Source: Lineus longissimus
Taxonomy: Eukaryota > Nemertea > Pilidiophora > Heteronemertea > Lineidae
Assembly: GCF_910592395.1 (NCBI RefSeq)
Contig: NC_088315.1
Coordinates: 13,127,808 to 13,191,807 of the forward strand
Reading direction: 5' to 3'
DNA length: 64,000 bases
The notes below the pieces were generated by a model. The model was not told the DNA's origin. It made no database searches and saw nothing but the letters and a program-made list of their open reading frames with translations. The stretch's first letter is position 1; each line of letters opens with the position of its first letter. This document shows positions 47,310 through 56,342 of the stretch, piece after piece. A program made the position numbers and the translations under genes.

Positions 47310-48262
47310 AGGGAAGGGCCCGCCAAAAAATGGGGAGTTTTGGACGGCCCGGTCAAAACCTTTGGCGGGAATAAGGTTTCATTGATAAATATAAGGAGTT
47401 TCAAGGACCCCAAAACACTTGCAAGGTTAAAGAAATACTGGTCTGTCATTGGTATCATCAACATACTCTCATCTTGAAAAATAAGACAATATTTACGACC
47501 AATGCGACCAATTTTTACATTCATTTTGCAACATTATCGTTAACGTGCCCCTTGTAGATTCGTAAGGTACTACATGTAGTTGGATGTTTTGCGACAAACT
47601 GCCTAGTCTAGTTTCTTCGCTTGTGGATAGACGAATAAGTTACACTGCCGTTCCTTACTGTGTAGGCCTACTATATTCATCTGATGTTGCTAAGTTCTTT
47701 TTTGGAGTCTTCAAGGCCTAGCCTTCCGCTGCCAAATACAGTAGGCTATCCCGATGAAAACTGATGCGCCCAGGTATGTGTAACGTTACTCATGAAAGCA
47801 TACATCATATACACGGCGTTTTGTCTATATCATGTTCGTATCGTAATCAGTCCTCTTTCTAAGGTTATTTGGTTTCAATGGTTTCCACGTCCCCACCCGA
47901 CTCAAAGTCCATGTATATGTACTACTATTCTTTGCATTCTCCATCTTTTCTTTGCTAAAACATCACTTCTATTACTATTGACGATGTAACATGTCCTAAC
48001 TGCATTCCGCTATCATCGCCGACTTTATTTATATACCAGAAGATTGGCCTCTGTGTAGCCGATTATGTAACCCATAGTGGAAACAGCTGATAGTACCCAG
48101 GGGATCCACGTGCTGCTCGCGAATTTTCAACTCGTAGTAAACAAAAAGTTGTAAAGTTATGTAAATAAGCTTCCTTATATGGAACTAGTGATGTGACACA
48201 GTAGTTTGTAATTTCGCTACAGATGTCACTACTGCTCTCGGTTGTAAGACGACTCAATCTCT
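47310..48262. mobile_element. 953-bp insertion flanked by TTAA
   Basis: Copies 1 and 2 of the host element read continuously through GGTTAATGTT. Here a 953-bp segment is inserted with TTAA on both sides (47306-47309 and 48263-48266). The ends (AGGGAAGG on the left, CAATCTCT on the right) give only weak terminal inversion. TTAA duplication is typical of Kolobok and piggyBac elements. Noncoding. Confidence 0.65.
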
Positions 48263-49424
48263 TTAATGTTATTTTCAATCCACGATTGCAGGTCACCTGA
48301 TTTTCGAGATTTCGCGGGAAATGAAACATATCGCGTAATGCCATTTCATTTGCTTGCAGCGCCATCTGTATTCTGGATGAAAAACTACGCTGTCTATCGT
48401 TGAAGTCGACAGCTAAATGAGGTTTCGCGGTAATTTGGGTCGCGATCACACACTTTTGATAATTAGATCCATTCTAAATTGGTGTAGAAAAAGGTTTTCT
48501 CTCTGAAAAACGCTAAAAATGAATATAAGCTCTCATTCGCCGCCGGTATCGAGTGTAGAACTGACCCGGAACGACGAGGCTTTAGGAATGATTTCAACTA
48601 GGGTTTTAAAGCAAATCCACATTGAACGGGTGACTTGTTTTGACTACTGACTGTGATTACTAAGACCAACACTCAGCAGGCCCCCACCTCCTTCGGGGGG
48701 GGGGGGAGGCTAAATCTCCAGCCCAAATAAAATAGAGATTCGGCCTGATTTTCCTCAGTCAGCTTGTGCAGGGGTCATGGTTTGCAACGTGAAACATGTT
48801 CTCCCAGGAGGAAATTATTCCTGGGGGTCAGGACTGAGGGGGGAGTAGGAGGGGGTCCCGACGGGAATCATTCACTTTGGATGGACGTGACAGCGTGACT
48901 AGAGACAGACTCCTGTTGCCAAATGGGGACAACTTCTTCGGCTTATTCACAAGGGGCCTCCACTATGGTCACTCTCGGACCACTTATTCTCCTGCGGTGG
49001 CTAGTCTTAAATCTTTGGTGAAGTCACTTGCAATATAATCCTGGTATCCAATGGTATGCCTAATGATGACAAGGTTAAATACAACATTACAAAACATTTC
49101 TCATTCACTTCAATTGTTTTTATTGACTAAAATAAACTATGGAATTTTCAAAAATCACAGAATTTAATCAAAATAAAATTAGAAAAAGAACATAAACAAA
49201 TAATACCAGGGCACTTTGCCCCCCCCCCCCCACCACCACCACTCAGTCAAAATATGTAGCAGCTCAGAGAGTAATCATCTCCCGAGATATCTTACAGTAA
49301 TGGTTTGAACATGAAGGAAACTTCCAAAATAAGTGCTTATCAGTAGCGAACTATAGTAATACATGTAATTGAATCATCAAAAACGAATACCAGGGCACTT
49401 TGCCCTCAATGTCAGCTTGAAATG

Positions 49425-51853
49425 TTACTGTACTATGCTAGTACTTTGCTTTGGCATCGTCTCTGGACAGTGATTGATCCGATGCTTCTGAGATTTGCAC
49501 CTGCTGCAGTGTGGTGATTTGACTTGTTTCATGCCAAGTCCTTTGTCTTCTAGAATGTCAAGTCTGTTACACTTCTGGAAAATCTGCTGGAGAGCTTCTA
49601 AGCCCCTGTGATTTGAACCACGGAAATATGATTTGGTCAGAACATCATTTAACTTTTCACATCCCTGTTGGGTAAACTTGCGCAGACTACCATGCAAGGA
49701 CAACATTTCTGGTAAATGCGCTGCAAAGATATGCATGTAGGGAGTGATATCTTTTGCTTGGCGAATGATCAGATACATTTCCAACCATGCTTTTGTTCTG
49801 GCCCTGATTGACTGAACTAACAGTGGGTTGATTGAGTTCTCCTCACCAGTTACATCTTTGTATATAGCATAAAAGCTATTCCAGAGATTTTGAACCACTT
49901 GGATTTTGTCGGGAGATAGAAATGGCAAGATCTTTGCAACATCAATCACCTTGTGCAAAGCATGATACTCTGGCCCTCTAAGACTTTTGGCTTTTAATCC
50001 AGGATTGTTGCTTTTCTGCACATAGAATGAGAAGGAGATGCCATGTTCGTTCATGTAATTTTCTAAATTGATCATGTGGTCACCTTTTTCACTAGGAGAT
50101 TTCTTAGGGTTTTCCACTGCATCTTGAAACTTGACCTGATCAACAATGTAATCAAATAGCTGATCTGAAATTCTCAAGAACATGTGCAGAGGGTCAACAA
50201 CTATCCTGGCTACAGGAATCCATGGGAAAAGGGGCTCCTCTTTCATGCAGAAACGCTTCTTCCCCTTTGCCTGAAGACACTGCCTCATTTCTTCCATTGA
50301 CCTACAACCTTTGGTCGGATCTTTGATTGACCATTCTCGTTCAGCATCACAAAACTGTTGTTTGGGGCATTTGCACCAAATGCAAGGGAAGTTGCAAGAT
50401 GGTGCTTGTAGCCCACATACACACGTCAGAAACTTATAGTCTCCACAGAGGTATTGATCTAACAAGTATGTGGTGCCATTTACCATAATAGAGTCCTTGT
50501 TTGCTAGGCTTGGGAGACTAGAAGTCAATGCAGTCTTGAGATTCTGGTAGGTTTCCTTCCCATGGTAGAGGAGAATAGGGTAGTTGCCAGTAGCTGCCAT
50601 ACAGCATTGTTCTTGCAGCACTGTGAAACCAAAGTTGACTACATTGACATTTCGGCCCAATGGAGAGCCATCTCCATTTAGCTTAATGCCAATGCGGTCA
50701 CCCTCAAAGCCTGCTTGACACAACCCTCGGATTCTTTCAGACACTTTGGAATCGAAATCCTGACACACCAAATCAATGCCATTTGTTGTCAATGCTGACA
50801 TATCTAATGAAGCATTCAGCCACTGTTTTTCACTTCTGATATGATGAAGACGAGGTAGATACCGGTGAGTCATTGCCAATGCATGATATGCTTGCTCACA
50901 AATATTATGCCTGTCTAAGGTCATCAAAGTTTTGTTCACTTCCTTTTTGCATTTTCAGGCAAATATGAGAAAGTGACAGATGAAGGTACAAGACGCAGGG
51001 CTTTTGCAAAACTTAACTTGCTTCTACAAGTAACCATTAGTTTCTTCTTTAGGCGCCATTTTTGTGCACGAGAGTACGATTTGAGTCCCTTGTTAATTTT
51101 TGATTCGAGAAGGAGTTGTTTTGCTCTGAATTGGTCAAGGGCAGAGATCTCAGTTTTGAGCTTTTTGTTTTCAAGAAGATGTACCCTCGTTGTTTCTTTT
51201 TGGTTATCTAATTCTTCCAACAAGTTGCTGTGTCGAACAGTGTATGGTACATGCCATTGCCAGTAGAGCTTACCAGAATGAAGTTTTTTTTCAAAGTTTA
51301 TCTTTGTTTGACCGCCTTTTCGGCAGGTTTCTTTGTAACCTTTTCGAATCTTGTGAAGACAATTTTTCAGGTTTGCCATAGTCTGTTCTGATTGTTTAAT
51401 GTCAATGCACTTGTCTTTGGAGATGGCCACGAGAATTTCTACAACTGTCGTCTTTGTCAATGGCGCTTTCACAGCATCTTTCTGGATGAGCTGCTCAAGT
51501 ATGAAAGACCTGAAATGGAAAGTGCAATTAAGTTGCTTGCAGACTGACATTTTAATCCAATGTTGACGACAACATATTTGTATGGAATATCAGAAAAACA
51601 CCCTATTTTCTTTCATACTGTGAGAGGGGTTGTTGAAGTAAATTTGCTGCAAAGTGAAAATTTCCAGTTACCAGTACATATACCAGTGCCTTTATGCTTC
51701 CAACTATAGCTGAAGCAAGACCTGCACCTTTCATCTCTTCTACTGTGTAGGGTAGAAGGTTCTGAGGAGATGCAAATACTATTATGTCTGACTCTGAGGT
51801 TTTTAAAATTCATTCATAACTTACTTTTTAATGCGCACCGCGCCTTCTTTCAT
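49425..51853 (-). CDS. Putative DDE transposase with RAG1/Transib-like motif order, one frameshift
   Basis: Short exon 1 (51853-51825, MKEGAVRIKK) ends at a GTAAGT donor. Exon 2 starts at 51509 in matching phase (SFILEQLIQKDAVKAPLTKT) with a Lys-rich helical region. The frame shifts by one base in an AAAAA run near 50945, and the main domain runs to 49425. Counting from 50939: Asp90 (LNGDGSPLG), Asp167 (CGDYKFL), C186-x2-C189 (PCIWC), Asp249-x-Leu-His (VVDPLHMFLR), H403-x4-H408 (HIFAAH), Glu428 (QQGCEKLND). A Cys/His cluster follows (CSRCKSQKHRINHC). Mouse RAG1 has D600, D708, C727-x2-C730, H937-x4-H942 and E962; the H-to-E spacing of 20 is the same. Which Asp is the second catalytic residue is inferred. 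CMC transposases share similar zinc motifs and are an alternative affiliation. Confidence 0.7.
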
Positions 51854-51888
51854 TGGTGTAGGATGCTGGCTGTTGGAGATCATTCTTA

Positions 51889-53086
51889 TTACCAAGCTTC
51901 TTTACGAAGGAGACATGCAATCTCAATTGTCGTTTGATATTGTCCTTTTGATCGTAGGGGTAGCCAGCGTTTCCAATTCCTTGGTAAAATCGTCTTGAGA
52001 TACATCTCGGTGTTTGCAACCACATCTGAAGTGTTGGTAATTTCGATACTTGCATGGTCACCATGATTGTTCATAATTCGCGTTTCCCAATACTGGCCGA
52101 AGAAATTGTCCATACAACGGAAGTTCTTTACCGTGTACAGCAATCTCCTCTGTTCACGTTGTGGAAGCTTTCTAAGTTTGTGCTTGGAAAATACCCTTCC
52201 AAACTGGGCTGTCGTTGTCGGTAGCAAAAATTGGACCTTTCTAATGCCTTGTCTTCCGATAGTTAAACTTTTCTGGAAAAGTTCAAGTAGTTCTTGGATG
52301 AATGTCGTGTCTTCTGTCCACGAAAAAATAGATTTGACTGCATCTGCTGACACCCACTGGTCCCACTTTCCACTATAGCCTGTGTAGTGGACGAAATACC
52401 TGGAAATATAAGAAAGACAATTCATGATGTATATGCAATGGACTTCAGGTCGGAGTCATTCTATGCAGATCTTCATGTAGGATACTGCAAAAAATCATGC
52501 ATCTCCTGCCAGTGTTTTTAATGTGGGCAGTTTCCGGTACTCTTTGGGAGGGAGCAGGTGTCTTGGGTAGGAGTTGCCCCAGGGTAAATAGTATATTGGA
52601 AAGCATCTGACTGGGCAATGAATAATTGTCCTCGGTGTGAGCGGGGGGGGGGGGAGCAAATACCGGTAGGCCTAGGCTACTGTTCCCCAATACTGTGAGG
52701 CAGCTTTGTGTCCTGCTGGCTGAGGAGTGAAACATCATTGACATATACATGACATAGGGCCAATTTAATTATTGTACATACATGATCGAGGCTGACATGT
52801 CTGCCTTTGTAGCCTGTGCGTACACCGATTGTATGGATGGTATGTAGTATACACACGACAGTGAGTTGACACACCCGATGTGGGGGCACGATCACACGCA
52901 CCTAGCTAGTATTTCAGTTGCAACTTACTTGTCTGTGTCGAAGTCGTAGTCGTTAACCTCGCAAGGCCAATACGGTCCTTTCTGTTTTCTTCTGCTCTTG
53001 ATTCTGTTTGTAGTTTCATCACACGCACCGCAGTTTTTAGCGATTCGGGAAGGCCTTGGCCTGGGGCGCAAATTGTAGAAACACAT
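51889..53086 (-). CDS. Transposon-encoded chromo-barrel/Tudor-knot-like protein, two exons
   Basis: Exon 1 (53086-52929) starts MCFYNLRPRPRPSR, has a C-x2-C (NCGACDE) and a basic patch, and reads GPYWPCEVNDYDFDTDK up to a GTAAGT donor. Exon 2 (52399-51889), after a TTTCCAG acceptor, continues in frame KYFVHYTGYSGKWDQWV and ends LLRKEAW at a stop. Exons total 669 nt (222 aa). The K-Y-F-x-H-Y-x-G-x-x-x-x-W-D-x-W-V signature matches chromo-barrel/MRG-type domains, which bind methylated histone tails. It lies 36 bp upstream of the transposase ATG. A role in target choice or DNA binding is inference. Confidence 0.65.
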
Positions 53087-54585
53087 GATGATGACTTTCC
53101 CGCCTGTACGCCGTGGTTGACGACTGTCGCAAAAAAGATCAATCCGTATTGATTAATTGCATGTTCCGTAATTTATCAATGTTAAAACCTAATTTCACCC
53201 CAAGGCTACTTGGAATAATTTCATATTCTACTTTAAAGTGTCCTACCGACCAAAATTGCGACATTGTTCAAAACAAATGACACACGTTGACGTCATTGGC
53301 AGAAAATTTGAATGAAACATCTGGGTTCGTATTACGCGATATGATTGTAAACAAACGCATGTGTGCAGTTCAAATGTAAACATAAATGTATTGTTGGTAC
53401 TTTTGGTTGCTGGACTTGGGTTTTCCCGCAGTTAGGAGCTGGGGTCAAATTGGTGGTCTAGTGTGCTGTTTTAGTCAGAGGTAGCCCTTGATTATGAAGG
53501 GATTTTCAAATTAAGGTGACCATGGTCTTTTTATGTGCTCAGCTCACCACAGCTTTCAATACTTGAGATGTATCTGAAGAGGCGCGCGGAACCTGACATA
53601 GCTGCTCATGGTGCTGAAGTTCTAGCTTGCCTGTCGACTAATTGCCTTTTTGGCCGAGACATTGCTACATGTAGGAGGAGCACGCATTTTAAATTTATAG
53701 TAGTGCTAGTACAGTTGGTTCGAGCCATTTGGAAGCCGACATGTGAAGGCCTATCTGGGTTCTCCTTCTTCTCCATATATGAAGGGGCACATTGCTGACT
53801 AAGGAACAAGGCATATTGACATTGCCTCATCATCTCTATGGGACCAATTGATATACTTTTATATGCACGCATACATCATGCCATTTCAGGGTCCGAGTCT
53901 GTGGACAATTGGTTTGATTAATTTGTCTCTTCGATATTGCTCCTTTATTGCATTAGATTTTCATCGCAATTCAATCTATTCAAGATATAGCCAATTTGAA
54001 CCTGTCTGCGCCAAGGATAGATTGGTTCCAGATTGACTCACTAGGGATACGCAGTAGAGCACAATGTCATGAAAAACGACCCTTTGTATTGTAAATTCCA
54101 ATCACCTGCAGGACGGGTCAATTTCTCTCAATGAAATTAATTTTGTTGACTCCTGTAATCTCTTCCTTATTAAAAAAAAAAGACAGTGGTGTTGGTAATT
54201 TCTATTTATGTTGACCTCTGTTAAATCAGGATACCTCTCAATTACAGACAGCATTTTGTATCCTTGTCCTGTACAACCCAGCCTGGACATACCACAGTTG
54301 TCCATGGAGAAGTCTCATCCTCTGACATTTCTTTTCTGTAAAGCTACCGATACATTATACTGAACTAGGGATAACTTCTTTTGCCTCCTGTAATATTTAC
54401 ATACCATGGCTGATTAGTTCAATCATATTTCATCCAGCTGGCAGCTCTGCATTGGAAATTTTAGTGGTATAACGTGTTCTCTTGACCTTCAAACAGCAGT
54501 ATAAAGCCGATATTTACTACTTTATACCCTCAGTCCTATGTTATTAGGTCATCCAGCTGAGCGCTAGGCCCTTGGGCCTCTTGTT

Positions 54586-55682
54586 GTGATCGTTTTTCGT
54601 CGCTGTAGAAATGTATACAGTCAGAGTCAGTCAGTGTGTCAACACAACAATGGTGTTAGTAATAGTATACACATGAATCCATGATACACGGAGACACGAA
54701 TGTAAACATTTGCCTGTTGGGTTGGAAGGAGTTCACCGTTACCGATCACTGCCCCAAGAAAGGCCATCTGAGCTGGTTGACTAAAGTAGATGATGATAAT
54801 GATGAAAATGTTGGACAGCTGTCATCAGTGCTTTTATAGTTAGGGCAGCCTATAGTCGGATTCATAAGTAAATGTCACTGACACTGCCCTTTTGGGTCGC
54901 TGTGCAAAAACTATTGGGCCAATTTCTTCAAAGTTTGGTTTTTCTTGAATCTAATTTCGGGACCCAACACAATTTCCAGGTTAGAGATTTGCAAATTATA
55001 AAGAAAAAAATTGTCAACTTTGGAGCCCTTTGGCCATTTTGGAGGAATCTGGAGGGCCCGATTTTTTTTTATGGATAGTTCTAAATGAAACTTGGCAGCT
55101 TTAAAGATACACACGAAAAAAAATTAACCTGAACATTTCAGCAAAATGCATCCAGAAATAAGCAGTACAGAGGAGAAAATGTCAAAATCAATACACTACG
55201 TCAATGCATTACAGCCAGATCCCGTTAGCGAAGGTCAAAAAGCGAACCTCAGGTTGCAAAGGCAAATGCATTGAGGCCGTGAGGTTGGAGTTTCTCTTTG
55301 AATTGCCCGATGATGTTGTTGTTAGCGTAATCAGGCATGATCAGAGATTAGCGCAATCTAGCCTATGGCATGTCTGGCTGACCTACCACAGCAGGTGTTA
55401 CGGAATTTGTTATCGTTACTCCTGCCTGTAAGTGGCACATCATCTGACAAAATCAGAGTGTACTCGATGTAGGCCTAATGGCAATGCTTCAGATGAAGAC
55501 CTGATTGGTCCTGTCGGATGCTTGTTTCTATATTGCAATATTGTAGTTGATCATGGTGCAGGATGTAACTGCTTTTTCGGACTGTTTGTTTATAGTAGGC
55601 CTATGTGAAAAAAACATTTCTTTTTTTTTCATAGTTTTTAATCAGACTGGTTAAACATGTACCTTGCTTTTTAAGTTATTAT
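54586..55682. other. Spacer; no gene seen
   Basis: Between copy 3 of the Helentron-like element and the Penelope-like element. A few short frames on both strands lack motifs. A T-run lies at 55620-55630. Confidence 0.5.
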
Positions 55683-56311
55683 TATTTTTGACGTGGCAAT
55701 GCGGTGAGATGCGACCAGCTTAATTGGCTTGTGTGACCGTTGTGAAGGCTCAAAAGTCTTCGCTTGATCTCTTAAACCGTGTGAGGTGTTGGAACTGACG
55801 TCAAGACGCAGTGGTTGACGTGATGCTGGGCCCCTTTATGACGTCATGGCTTTGAGACGGACATGACGTCATGCTCCTAGGGAGCATGGCGGCAAAGTTG
55901 CGCGGAATGGCGGGGAGGCGCGCCATGTGGGTTATGCCAGGGGTGGTGTGAACGGTTTCGCAGCAGTTGCTCATCAGACACTTATAAAGGCGATATTGAT
56001 CAAGATGGGTTGGCCCTGCAGAGGCGGGCCGTGGACTGTTGATAGAAAAATGTTCCTATCCTAGATGTGCGGCTGTGGGGAGTAAAAGGCCGCATATCCA
56101 GTTGACCTGTAGGTATTTTACACGTCGGACAGTCTGGGACCGGAATGGTCCCGATATTAGTTCCAGGGGTCAATAGCTTGACGGATAGCCTGTCCTGAGT
56201 GGATAGGATGTGACATGGAGTGTGTCGGGATACGGTTTAAGTAATGCTGCCCCTGTCTTTGGAGTAAGACTGGGGGAACCCTGTAGAGTGCACATAGGGA
56301 AAAGTTGTTAA
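55683..56311 (-). repeat. Downstream pseudo-LTR of the Penelope-like element
   Basis: A 629-bp direct repeat, 99% identical to 60231-60859. Contains TGACGTCA-like sites (three GACGTCA between 55795 and 55870) and the hammerhead-like motif at 55945-55986. Confidence 0.9.
55945..55986 (-). ncRNA. Hammerhead-ribozyme-like motif in the downstream pseudo-LTR
   Basis: On the minus strand GTGT (55981-55978) precedes CTGATGA (55977-55971), then a short stem GCA..TGC and the core GAAA (55959-55956), then CCGTTC and ACAC (55950-55947). ACAC pairs with GTGT to close stem I. Conserved cores CUGAUGA and GAAA are in the right order and spacing. The expected NUH cleavage triplet would be UUC just before ACAC, with a very short or imperfect stem III. 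Hammerheads are established in Penelope-like pseudo-LTRs. Confidence 0.6.
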
Positions 56312-56342
56312 AAGACGTGGCAATGTATGTGTACAGTACATA

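Larger units (their letters stand above)
48327..53343 (-). mobile_element. Two-gene DNA transposon with RAG1-like DDE transposase, family unassigned
   Basis: The terminal inverted repeats are CATATCGCGTAAT at 48327-48339 and its exact complement at 53331-53343. Uninterrupted copies of the host repeat read GAAATGAAATTGTAAAC. Here the flanks are GAAATGAAA and ATTGTAAAC, so at most one A is duplicated. Both genes are on the minus strand: a chromo-barrel-like protein (53086-51889) then a putative transposase (51853-49425). The 3' noncoding part (48327-49424) contains a repeated ACCAGGGCACTTTGCC phrase (49206, 49390), a C-run and AATAAA on the minus strand near 49117. These termini and the minimal duplication fit no superfamily that I can name with confidence. 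Confidence 0.8.
44060..54585 (+). mobile_element. Helentron-type element, copy 3, carrying three nested insertions
   Basis: Left end TTTTTAGCTCAGCTGAC with hairpin at 44060; right end at 54585. The first about 450 bp belong to a different subfamily from copies 1 and 2. Shared sequence runs 44510-45037, 46590-47309, 48263-48326 and 53344-54585. Relative to copies 1 and 2 it lacks about 430 bp after 44957 and about 190 bp near 47126. The breaks are caused by the fold-back element at 45038-46589, the TTAA-flanked insert at 47310-48262 and the 5.0-kb two-gene transposon at 48327-53343. Confidence 0.75.

Noticed and set aside
48327-53343. Assignment of the 5.0-kb element to Transib/ProtoRAG outright
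   Set aside because: Motif order is RAG1-like, but the ends and the near-absent duplication do not match those families, and no RAG2-like gene is present.
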